Shown here: one piece after another, positions 7,682 to 17,800 of the stretch | How the letters are laid out: the number at the start of each line of letters is the position of its first letter | How positions within the stretch are numbered: the first letter of the stretch is position 1 | Origin: Anaeroplasma bactoclasticum | GTDB lineage: Bacteria; Bacillota_I; Bacilli_A; Acholeplasmatales; Anaeroplasmataceae | NCBI GenBank assembly: GCA_023663825.1 | Contig: JAMPGQ010000001.1 | Span: 1 to 64,000 of the forward strand | Direction: 5' to 3' | Length of the DNA stretch: 64,000 nucleotides | The notes under the pieces: generated by a model | Told to the model about the DNA's origin: nothing | The model's database searches: none | The model's input: the letters and a program-made list of their open reading frames with translations, nothing else | Position numbers and translations under genes: made by a program

Positions 7682-8536
7682 TTAAATATCTAAAATATTT
7701 TTTAATTTAATTTCCTTTAGTTCTACAGTTAAAGGAGCAAATTTAGATTTTGTGATAATCTTTCTTAGCTTACCAATAGCCTTACCATCAACCATTCTAA
7801 TATTTCCATATCCATCAATTATTTTAAGAAGCTTATCTGCCTTCAGCACAAGCTCTTGCATAGCTACATACTTAGGAGCCTTAGAGTCCTTGTAATATAA
7901 AATGTCAATTCCAGGTGGAATAATAAACGGATTTTCTCCATCCCAGGACATACAAACAAAAGCCGTTCTTGATTTATCGGCACGCATAAAGAAATAGTCT
8001 GAAATTTGAACCTTATTTCCATCTAGCAAAACCTCTAGCTTAGGCTTTCTTAAAATATAATTATATATTTGAGATAATGAGGCAGAATCTATACGACTAA
8101 AGCTTGCAATCTCCTCTTCATTTTTATTTTTATAGGCATTTTTCCAAATATCAAATGTCTTTGCCAAGGTGTTTTTTCTAAAGGCCACCACATTTTCATA
8201 GGATTCATTATAAACTGCAAATTTAAACATCTTTGCAATTTCATCGGCGATATCTAATATTAACTCTACACAATAGGTAGGTAGCTTTATATCAAATTCT
8301 ACTCTAAAGTTCACATCAAAATATTTCGGATTTAGGCGCTCTAAATGAGGGATAGCACTTTTAGCAGAAAGAATAAAATGCGCATCAAAATCTAATATAG
8401 GATGATGGAACGTATAATCTCTATTATCACCATTTTTTTCTAAAGTCACATTTGGATTAGATTGAAAATATGTTAAAAGCTCAGTACGATCAAAAACCCT
8501 CGTTCCTTCTTTTAAATAATAGAATTTAAATTGCAT
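7682..8536 (-). CDS. Unknown protein, first gene of the deo operon, 284 aa
   Basis: I do not recognise the family. The protein is soluble, without signal peptide or membrane helix, and appears mixed alpha/beta with a basic C-terminus (GKLRKIITKSKFAPLTVELK). The middle reads DKSRTAFVCMSWDGENPF followed by IIPPGIDILYYKDSKAP, which may be a conserved core. Two starts are possible. The ATG at 8557 would lie at the predicted transcription start. The ATG at 8536 has GGTGGTGA at a good distance and is chosen. It is the promoter-proximal gene in front of deoC-deoD, so a role linked to nucleoside use is possible, but this is guilt by association only. Confidence 0.75.
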   Translation of the reverse strand: MQFKFYYLKEGTRVFDRTELLTYFQSNPNVTLEKNGDNRDYTFHHPILDFDAHFILSAKSAIPHLERLNPKYFDVNFRVEFDIKLPTYCVELILDIADEIAKMFKFAVYNESYENVVAFRKNTLAKTFDIWKNAYKNKNEEEIASFSRIDSASLSQIYNYILRKPKLEVLLDGNKVQISDYFFMRADKSRTAFVCMSWDGENPFIIPPGIDILYYKDSKAPKYVAMQELVLKADKLLKIIDGYGNIRMVDGKAIGKLRKIITKSKFAPLTVELKEIKLKNILDI

Positions 8537-8564
8537 ATATTTCACCACCAAATTCATCTATGAT

Positions 8565-8593
8565 ATTTTACCATTTTTATAAAGAATTGTCAA
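8565..8593 (-). promoter_or_regulatory. Strong promoter of the unknown gene-deoC-deoD operon
   Basis: On the minus strand a perfect -35 box TTGACA (8588-8593) is followed after 17 nt by TAAAAT (8565-8570), again preceded by ATGG. The predicted transcription start (about 8558) falls next to the upstream ATG at 8557, which supports the downstream start at 8536 for the first gene. No operator-like dyad for a DeoR-type repressor is obvious. Confidence 0.8.
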
Positions 8594-8713
8594 AAATAAA
8601 CGAATGAAACATGAAATTATATATCGCAAGTATTACCAAAATCACCTATTCTTTAAGATATAAAAAATGGATAAAGCATTTATATTATCCTTTATTCTTT
8701 CTTTTAGAAGCAA

Positions 8714-8763
8714 AATATAAAGCTTGAAGCTTTTTAAATAAGAGAGGCTTCAAGCTTTATATT
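8714..8763 (-). terminator. Long hairpin after ileS, probable terminator
   Basis: A perfect 17-bp inverted repeat (8714-8730 against 8747-8763; core AAGCTTGAAGC) with a 16-nt loop starts one base past the ileS stop region. The minus-strand tail is only weakly T-rich (TATATTTTGCTTC), so termination is likely but not a textbook case. Confidence 0.6.
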
Positions 8764-8764
8764 C

Positions 8765-11461
8765 TTATAATGGATATTTTTTAACAATCTCTTGACATCT
8801 AGGACATAATCCATTTGCATTTCTCACTGGGACAATCATCCAACAGCGTTCACAAACATCACCCATTGCCTTTTCTACTGTAACACTAAAAGAATCGCCA
8901 TCTTTAAGCTCAAGCTGGGAAACAATTAGGATTTGTGCCAAATTGGAATCTAAGCTATCTACAAGCTTCCTAGCTTTTGCATCTAAGGTTAAAACCAATT
9001 TAGCATTAAAGCTCTTTCCAATAATCTTAGCAGCACGTGCTTCTTCTAATGCCTTTAGGATTTCATCACGATACTTCATAAATGTATCGAAGGTTTCTTC
9101 AAGCTCTTCATCTACTTTGGTAGCCACTGGCATATCAGTCAAATAAATATCTTTTGCTGTTTTGAAAGGAAGTAGGTCATAAGCCTCACTCATTGTATGA
9201 GGTAATATAGGGGATAAAAGCTTTAGTAAAGCATCTAAAATCTCATAAAATACAGTTTGACAAGAAAGTCTTTTTTTGCTAGAAGGAGCTTCAATATACA
9301 AAATATCCTTCGTAAAATCAAGGTAGAAGGCAGAAAGTGTATTAGCAATATAACTATTCGTTGTACGATATACTTCGCCAAAGTCAAAGTTATCATAATG
9401 CCTTTCTACATCCTGAATATACCTTTGAAGCTTAATGTGCATATATTTATCTACGTTTGTTAATTCTTCATAAGCTAATGAATTCTTTGGATCAAAATCA
9501 GAGGTATTTGCCATTAAAAAACGTAATGTATTTCTAATTTTTCGATAGGATTCAGAAACTTGCTTTAAAATATCTTTAGATAAAGGCATATCTGCACGAT
9601 ACTCAATGGAGGCAACCCATAATCTTAAAATATCAGCACCATACTCATTACATGCTTTAATTGGATCTACAGTATTTCCTAAAGATTTACTCATCTTTAC
9701 CCCTGTACCATCAAGCGTAAATCCATGAGATACAACGGTCTTAAATGGTGCAATACCTGTAGTTGCAACACCTGTAATTACAGAAGCATTAAACCAACCA
9801 CGATATTGATCAGAGCCTTCTAAATATAAATCTGCTGGATAGGATAAGCCCCTTCTTTTTAATAGCATATAAGATGAACCACTATCAAACCAAACATCCA
9901 TAATGTCCTTTTCTTTTGTGAATAACCCATTAGGACTACCTGGATGTGTATAGCCTTCAGGTAATAACTCTTTAGCCTCCTTTTCGAACCAAATATTAGA
10001 TCCATATTCCCCAAATAAATCTGCAATATGAGCAAATACCTTTTGATCTAATACAGGTTCCCCATCCTCAGCATAGAAAATAGGAATAGGTACACCCCAA
10101 GCTCTTTGTCTTGAAATACACCAATCATGACGATCTTTAATCATATTAGAAATACGCACATCACCCCATTTAGGATTCCAAGTTGTTTTAGAAATTGCCT
10201 CTAAAATTTCATCCTTAATCGGGTCAATTGAGGCAAACCACTGTGGAGTTGCTCTAAAGATTACAGGCTTATGTGTACGCCAGTCATGAGGATAGCTATG
10301 ACATATCTTTACAGTCTTTAGTAGACAGCCACAAGATTCCATATCCTCTATAACCTTCATATTACAATCCTGGTAGAACATACCTTCATACTTTCCTGCT
10401 TCTTTAGTCATATAGCCTTTATAATCTACAGGACATAAAATATCTAGACCATAGTTTTTCCCAACTAAATAATCATCCTCACCATGTCCAGGTGCTATAT
10501 GGACTAAACCAGTACCATCAGAGGTAGAAACATAATCTCCTAAAATACATGGAGATATACGTTCATATAAAGGGTGCTTATATTTTAAGCCTTCTAAGTC
10601 CGTACCCTTAAAATGCTTTAATACCTCTACATTCCCTAGCTCTAATAAATCCTTTAATTTATCTAATAGTTCATACCCAAAGATAAAGGTTCCTTTATCT
10701 GTTTTAGCCAAAACATAATCAATTGTAGGTCCTGCACAAACAGCTAGGTTTGCTGGAAGTGTCCAAGGTGTAGTTGTCCATACGAGGAAGGAAGCTCCTC
10801 CTACTTCTTTATTATCTACAATTGGAAGACTAAAGTAAATAGAAAAATCCTCTTTATCCTGGTATTCGATTTCTGCCTCTGCTAAGGCAGATTCACTCGA
10901 ATAAGACCAATACACAGGCTTTAAGCCTTTGTAGATTAGACCACGCTTTGCCATCTTAGCAAAAATTAAAATTTGATCCTTTTCATAATCATGCTGTAAG
11001 GTAATATAAGGATGATCAAAATCACCTAATACTCCAAGTCTTAAGAAGCCTGCTTTTTGGCGTTCTACCTGCTTATAGGCATATTCTTCACATAGCTTTC
11101 TAAAAGCTGCAGTAGATAGTTCCTTACGCTTTACACCAGATTTTTGAAGCTGGTTTTCAATAGGAAGCCCATGTGTATCCCAACCTGGAATATAGACAGA
11201 TTTAAAGCCACTCATATTCTTATAGCGTACAACAAAGTCTTTTAATATTTTATTTAAGGCATGCCCTAAATGAATATCTCCATTTGCATAAGGTGGTCCA
11301 TCATGAAGTGTATACTCTTTCTTATTCGCATTCTTTTTTAAAACCTCTTCATATAGGTGCATATCCTGCCACTTCTTTTGAATGTTTGGCTCTTTCATAC
11401 TTAAGTTACCTCGCATTTCAAAATCCGTTTTTCCCATAAATAACGTATCCTTGTAATCCAT
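8765..11461 (-). CDS. ileS: Isoleucyl-tRNA synthetase, 898 aa
   Basis: Charges tRNA-Ile with isoleucine; class I synthetase in the cytoplasm. The HIGH-type motif HLGH is at residues 64-67 in PPYANGDIHLGHALNK, and KMSKSLGN lies near residue 588. The editing (CP1) domain is present with TTTPWTLPANLAV, and the C-terminus ends in a zinc-finger CERCW...CPRC (Cys 870, 873, 886, 889), as in bacterial IleS. Length is normal. AAGGAGGAAAGAAT precedes the ATG. The gene is monocistronic, with its own T-box leader and a hairpin after the stop, so uncharged tRNA-Ile is expected to raise its expression. Confidence 0.98.
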   Translation of the reverse strand: MDYKDTLFMGKTDFEMRGNLSMKEPNIQKKWQDMHLYEEVLKKNANKKEYTLHDGPPYANGDIHLGHALNKILKDFVVRYKNMSGFKSVYIPGWDTHGLPIENQLQKSGVKRKELSTAAFRKLCEEYAYKQVERQKAGFLRLGVLGDFDHPYITLQHDYEKDQILIFAKMAKRGLIYKGLKPVYWSYSSESALAEAEIEYQDKEDFSIYFSLPIVDNKEVGGASFLVWTTTPWTLPANLAVCAGPTIDYVLAKTDKGTFIFGYELLDKLKDLLELGNVEVLKHFKGTDLEGLKYKHPLYERISPCILGDYVSTSDGTGLVHIAPGHGEDDYLVGKNYGLDILCPVDYKGYMTKEAGKYEGMFYQDCNMKVIEDMESCGCLLKTVKICHSYPHDWRTHKPVIFRATPQWFASIDPIKDEILEAISKTTWNPKWGDVRISNMIKDRHDWCISRQRAWGVPIPIFYAEDGEPVLDQKVFAHIADLFGEYGSNIWFEKEAKELLPEGYTHPGSPNGLFTKEKDIMDVWFDSGSSYMLLKRRGLSYPADLYLEGSDQYRGWFNASVITGVATTGIAPFKTVVSHGFTLDGTGVKMSKSLGNTVDPIKACNEYGADILRLWVASIEYRADMPLSKDILKQVSESYRKIRNTLRFLMANTSDFDPKNSLAYEELTNVDKYMHIKLQRYIQDVERHYDNFDFGEVYRTTNSYIANTLSAFYLDFTKDILYIEAPSSKKRLSCQTVFYEILDALLKLLSPILPHTMSEAYDLLPFKTAKDIYLTDMPVATKVDEELEETFDTFMKYRDEILKALEEARAAKIIGKSFNAKLVLTLDAKARKLVDSLDSNLAQILIVSQLELKDGDSFSVTVEKAMGDVCERCWMIVPVRNANGLCPRCQEIVKKYPL

Positions 11462-11709
11462 ATTCTTTCCTCCTTAAATATAAAAATGCGTCCCAATCAA
11501 AGGACGCAATTATTTTTACGTGTTACCACCCTTGTTCAAGAAATAAAACCTTATTTCAAGCACTCCTTCCTCTTTAACGCAGAGCCAAAACGAATACACT
11601 TTGCATGTATCATCTCCATTAGTGATCTAAATTACGTGCATCGACTACCTTCCACCAACCAGTAGCTCTCTTCACCCACAGCATAATTCCGTCTAATATC
11701 AACAATTTC
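11462..11709 (-). promoter_or_regulatory. T-box leader controlling ileS
   Basis: The minus-strand leader carries the near-invariant T-box sequence AACAAGGGTGGTAACACG (11519-11536). Just downstream lies a terminator stem GCGTCC...GGGACGC with a T tail (11484-11510), so uncharged tRNA binding would favour the antiterminator. Upstream are stem I elements GAGAGC and GGTTGGTGGAAGG. A plausible specifier codon ATC (isoleucine) lies at 11624-11626, followed by A; this position is read by eye from the expected order and not folded. The leader is about 250 nt, typical for T-boxes. Confidence 0.93.
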
Positions 11710-11715
11710 ATACAT

Positions 11716-11744
11716 ATGATACAACAAAACAAACAAAATGTAAA
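11716..11744 (-). promoter_or_regulatory. Promoter of the ileS T-box transcript
   Basis: On the minus strand TTTACA (739-744 of the 11-kb block, i.e. 11739-11744) and TATCAT (11716-11721) are 17 nt apart, each with five of six consensus matches. Transcription would begin near 11709, just before the T-box stem I. Confidence 0.7.
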
Positions 11745-11778
11745 TAATTTTATTTAATTTTTTTTACCCATTTAAAAC

Positions 11779-11840
11779 AAAAAGAGACTTCACATACTAG
11801 CTTTAATAGTATACTAAATTTTAGTATGAAGTCTCTTTTT
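11779..11840 (-). terminator. Strong terminator of the lipoprotein-giant operon
   Basis: AAAAAGAGACTTCA...TACTA (from 11779) pairs with TAGTATGAAGTCTCTTTTT (11822-11840) over about 19 bp with one bulge. On the minus strand it is followed by TTTTTG. It begins a few bases after the stop of the giant gene at 11845. Confidence 0.85.
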
Positions 11841-11844
11841 TATG

Positions 11845-14800
11845 TTAATAACGATACCTATCTTTTCTCTTCTTATTCCAAATACTTACTAAAATTAATA
11901 AAATAATTAGAATTAGAATAATTATAGCTAGAAGAATAATAATCCACATAGGAATAGATCTAACAGGTGTTTGAGAAAAGTAAACAACAATTTCAACATC
12001 ACTATCCACATTGTTAATTACAATTTGATTATTAACAAGTTCAGTTTGCTCTCCATCAACGAAAAGGATTTCTAATGTCCATCCTTCTGCTGGTGTAATG
12101 GTAAGTGTAGCACTATCGCCATAAGTTAAAGAGGTCAAATCCTTATTTCCTTCTATTGAGCCTTGACCATGAATAGAGTAGTTTATTTGAAATAAAGTCT
12201 GTTCAAAAATGATATGAAGATTATGGTCAGAAAGTAAGGATGAGAACGTATAATTATCTACCTTTCCAACTGTTTTTCCATCAACCAAAACTTCTTTAAC
12301 TTGGTTTCCTAGGTCTGGTTTGAAAACTAAGGTTAAAGGAGTATATATCTCATAATCACTTGATTCGGGAGCAGTTCCATTTCCCTCAGTCGTAATATCG
12401 ATATGGATGAGCTGCGTAAAATCAATTTGAAGCATGTAATCATTCATAATTGAGGTAAGCTTCAATTGATTTGTTGTATCTACTACCTCACCATTAATCC
12501 AAATTTTAGGGAAATAATGTTCATCGGCAGTGATTTCAAACTCAATATCACTTCCGTATGGAATACTAATTTTATCATTAGGAACAACAGGCCCTTCCTC
12601 TGTAGGATAGGTGATTTTTCCATGAGGTCCAAAAAATACAGTGATATCAAATAAAATTTCTGTAAATTCTACTTCAAGTGTATGATCACTTGTAATGTTA
12701 GAAAAGTAATATCCTGTAATGTCATTTCCAACACTTTCACCATCAACAATAATATTAGAGATGACATAGCCCTCATTTGGTACAAAACGACATGCTAAAT
12801 TTGAATCATGAGCAACAATATTTTCGTTAGGAACATCAGCAGTTCCATTTTGACCAACTGATACTGTAATCGTATGAAATAATTCCTCAAATTCAACAAG
12901 CACGGTATGATTTGCTAAAATATTTTCTAGTGTGTAGCTAGAAGGAGCTCCTATAGATACGCCATCAATCAAGACATCCTTAATGCCATTGCCTCTAGCT
13001 GGAAGGAATGAAAATGTCTGATTTTCTCCGTAATTGACTATAATAGATGTTCGGTCAGGTTGAATAGAACCATTTCCTCGATGGGCAATGGAAAGAGTAT
13101 ATGTGATTTGTTCAAACGCAATATGAATTTGATGATTTTGGCTTATTTTAGGTAAGGAAATTTCATCTACGTTCAAACTAGTCTGTCCATCAATTTCTAA
13201 TAATCGAACTCTTTGACCATATTCTGGAACAATATGAATTGTCAAATCTGTTCCATAATCAACAACAGAGTGATGAGCTAAATCAACATCGCCTTGTCCA
13301 TCAATATCAATATCAATCGTATAAACTAATTTTTCAAATTCTACGGATATAGAATGATTTTCTAAAATGTTTTCAAATTTATACTCCAAAATTGCAGGAA
13401 TAACATGCCCATCTATTTCAAGTCTACTAATATAATAGCCTTCTTCTGGGGTAATGATGAACTCTTGACTTCCTCCATAAGGTAGGTGACAGGTTTCATT
13501 AGGACTTAAAGTACCATGTTCTGTTGCTTGAACCTCAATGGTATAATAAATTTGGTCAAATAAAACTTCTACAGATTGATTTTCTAAGATATTTAAAAGC
13601 GTATAGCTAGAAAGGGCACCTACACTTCTATTGTTAATGATTACATCTGATATGACATAGCCTTCTTCTGGAAGGAAGGTTAAGGTTCTATTTTCACCAT
13701 AATTTACTGTTAAGCTTCCATCAGCTTCAATCTCGCCATGCTGTGGAGTGTTTGTCTCGATTGTATAGGTATATTGGGCAAATTCAACAGATAAGCTATG
13801 ATCGTTTGTGACATTTTCAAAAATATAATTTGAAATAGAGCCTAAATCTTCTCGATTATCTAGCTTTACATTTTTTACATAATAGCCAACCTCAGGAATA
13901 AAGGTGAAAAACTTATCTGCACCATGCATTACAACTGCATTTCCAACCGGATTAATAGACCCACCCTCCGTTTTAGAAACCACAATACGATAATAGAGCT
14001 GTTCTACTTCTATTTGAATTGTATGATGTTGTAAGATATTTTCTAGTGTATAGCTAGAAATAGCTCCTAAGCTTTCATCATCTACGATTAAATTTACTAA
14101 CCGATAGCCCGTTCTAGGAAGAATTGTGATTTCTTTTGTTGAACCATATGGAAGCTGGATAGTATCCTCAAAGGCAGCTATACCATTTTCAATTAAGGTC
14201 GTAGTTATCGTAAATAATATTTGCTTAAATGTAATAGAAAAGGAATAATCCGTTCGAACACGCTGGAAGGTATAGCTTAATTGATCATATTCTTCTAAAC
14301 GAATACTATTGACTATGAGTGTATCAACAACATAGCCTTCATTTGGTTCAAAGGTGATTGTTAGGTTTTCTCCTTCAGCAATTTCATAAACACCTGGATT
14401 AATAGACATTACACCATTTCTTGTAGGGGCAATATTGATTTGATAATAACGTGTTAAATCAAAATCAATTAAAATGTCTCCTGCTGGCATTGTAAAGGAA
14501 TATGGATTTTCAGTACTTCCAGAAAGAAGTGCTTCATCATTTGTAGTAAAGCCTGCAAAGCGATAGCCTTGATTAAAGGTGGCTTCTATAACAACAGCTT
14601 CTCCAAATTTATATGTTCCAGCCCCATTAAATTGAGCAAGACCTTGATGTGCTGTATGAGTAAGCTCATAGGATAAACGCTTATAATATACATCTACTCT
14701 TGCTGCATCATTCGGTAAAACAGTAATCGGGAAGATAGGTGCAGCCTCAAAACCAGGTCTAAATGGCACCAAATACTGAATTTCATCATTTACAAGTGCT

Positions 14801-17800
14801 TCTATAGTATCTATATGAATTTCTTCATAATCATCTGATTCGATATATTGTAAATGATGATACACACTATAATTACTTGTGTTTCCTTTAAATACTGCAC
14901 TGATAGAATGATCCATAACAACAGAGGAGAAGGTATATGTATCACTAGCTGGAAGATTAGTTCCATCAACAATCAAAGAAACTATACTACAGCCTTCTAA
15001 TGGTGCGATAGTAAAGGTAATACTTGAGGCATGCTCTACTTCTACAACATTCGTTTCAAGCGTTTCTCCAAACTCATCTTTAATCATTCCATTTTTCGTT
15101 TGAGTTATGGTTATAGCATAGATATTAATAGCAAAGGAAACAGAAAGCTTATGTGATTCTTCAATTTCTGTAAAAGTATAGCCATGCTCTATAGCAGAGG
15201 CTAAATCATCTTCTGATAAAGCATCACCATCAACTACAATCTCACTTACATGATAACCACTTGCAGGAATAAAGGTATATAAAGCATCCTCATGATAATA
15301 ATATGACTGATTATCTGATGGACTGATTTGCCCATTTCCTGTAACATTTTCAAGCTCAATTTCATAAAGAATTGGCCCAAATTCAACGCTGATTGTATAA
15401 GGTCCCTTAATGACTTGGGTAAAGGTTTTAGAGGCTAAAATAGCTTCTCCATTTATTGTTATGCTTTTTAATTCATTACCAGGAGTAGAAATAAATTCTA
15501 AATCTAAAGTAGTTCCATGCTCTATAGTAAAGGAATGATTTCCTTTAGAATAGCTTTCTTCTACAGGTGAGGTCCTCTTAACAGTACCTTCTCCTATCAC
15601 TTCTAAAGAAATTGGATAGGAAAGAATCTCAAATGTGACTTTAATTTCATGGTCGCTTGCCGAAGAATCAACAAAGCTTAAGTTTATACTTGTTACATTT
15701 TGAAGACGGCTTCCATCAAGGGATATTTCCTTAAGACCATAGCCTTCATCAGGAATAAAGTCAAACTGCTGGGTTGAACCAAAAGGAATATAAATTTTTC
15801 CATCAGTAGGAGCAGGAGTGATACTTCCACTTCCTATAATATCAACCGTAATTTCATAAATGATAGGCTCATATTCCACATCTATTGTTAAATCATTTGT
15901 TAGATTCTCTTTAGTATAAATCCATGAAGAGGCTGGAAAGATAATTTCTTCTGAACCAATCATAGCCTTTTTAAGAATATGACCATCTAAAGCTAAATCT
16001 ATGACTAAGGAATCACCATAAAGAACCTCCTGCTCTATGGTTGCTTCTCCTATAGCTAAGCCTGTTCGATTGATGCAAACAATTGGATTAACAGCACGCG
16101 TAACAACAATACTCACTTTTTCTTCTACATCTACTTGTGGATTTAATTTTGCATACTCGCTTTGGATATAAATATCAAACTTATTTTCGTTTAAGGCAAG
16201 CGGTAATACTTTGTTTTCATAAATTTCACCATCTAAAAGAACAGTAGCATACTGACTTTCTTTTAAAACCTCTAAATATACCTCATCAACCGCATTAGGT
16301 AAAATCAAAGTATATATTCCATTTTCATAATCAATAAAGCTTACATTATCGACGCCTAAAAGTGTTTCTTTTGTCTTACTATCTAATAGATTAATATCCG
16401 TAATTGTTGCATTTATATCAGCAGGATAAATGGTAAATGTATATTCATTTTCCTTCCCATTTTCACTAGTTACTGTAATCTTTTTAACGTTAGGAACACC
16501 TGGTATCAAATCTAAATCATCTGGAAGAGTATAACTTGCCTTTAAAGAAACCTCTAGTTGGGAAATATCAAAGGTAGTAGTTGTTCTATCAACTGCATAG
16601 AAATATTCAAATTGTGTCTTTTTCATCTCTAAGGCTATTATTTCCGTATCAAATTCATTGTACTTATAGCCAAAGCTTTCAATAAAGCACTCATCACTAC
16701 CACTATCTCTACATATTTCCACAGTATAATCCTTATAGGCACCACTTTGAGCTGTGATATGGATTTTAAAGGTTCTTGGCTGATCTGGTATCAAGCCTGA
16801 AATTAAAGTACCTTCATAGGACTGCTCATTCCCATCAAAGCCTACTTCAAAAAGCTCAATATCAACAAGACCTAGCTCAAGATATGCACTGCCGTATACT
16901 AATGTAGCTTCATCCTGTGGATAGTCAATAGTGATTGCATAATCAACTTCATCAGGTGTAAAATCATATAACACATTTTCTTCAGCAACCCAAATTTCTA
17001 ATTCATCTAGTGTTGTTGGAGCATCTCTTACCACCTTTAAGTAATAGGTACAAGTCGTTGTTTCATCTTCTGCTAAACAGGTTATTTCAAAATCATTATC
17101 CCCAATCTCTAAGTATGTATCCGTAATTGGATCTGAGGTGATTTTAGCATTTACATCACTTGGCTCTGCAAGAATAGAGGCAAATACATAATCATATTCA
17201 ACATTACTAATAAATATCTTAGAAGGAATAGGCACAACACCTGCTTCAAAATCCTCAAAATCTTTTTCTTCATTGACCTCTTCAAAGGTTGTCAAAGCAA
17301 GACTTAAACTACTTAAGGTAGCATCATGGCTAGGCTCAGCTCTAAATACAGCAATTTCGTAATCTTTAAAGACTTGACTTGCTGTGTAAACACGTAAAAT
17401 ATAGCTTAAGGTCGTTCCATAAGGGATTTCTGTGATTTCTAAAGTGTCAAATTCTTCTCCATCTATGATGAGCTTAATACTATTTTGTTCATAAGTAGTA
17501 GCTTCAAAGCGAAGAGATTTTTCTTGATAAGTTAAGTTGACTTGATAATGATCCTCCTCTTTAGAAAAGCTAGGAGTCATCTGTTTTTGTTCTTCTAAAA
17601 CATAAGCTTCTAAGCCAGTTAATTCTCTAGGAGCATCCTTAATTATAATAACTTGATAAGTATAAGAAGTAACATTATCTTCTGCAAGAGTTACTAGCTC
17701 GAAGACATTTTCTCCAACAGACAAGCTTGCATCTATACAAGTATTTGATACTATTCTTGAAGTTTCTTGGTTCAATATACCTGTAAGAGTATATGTATTT

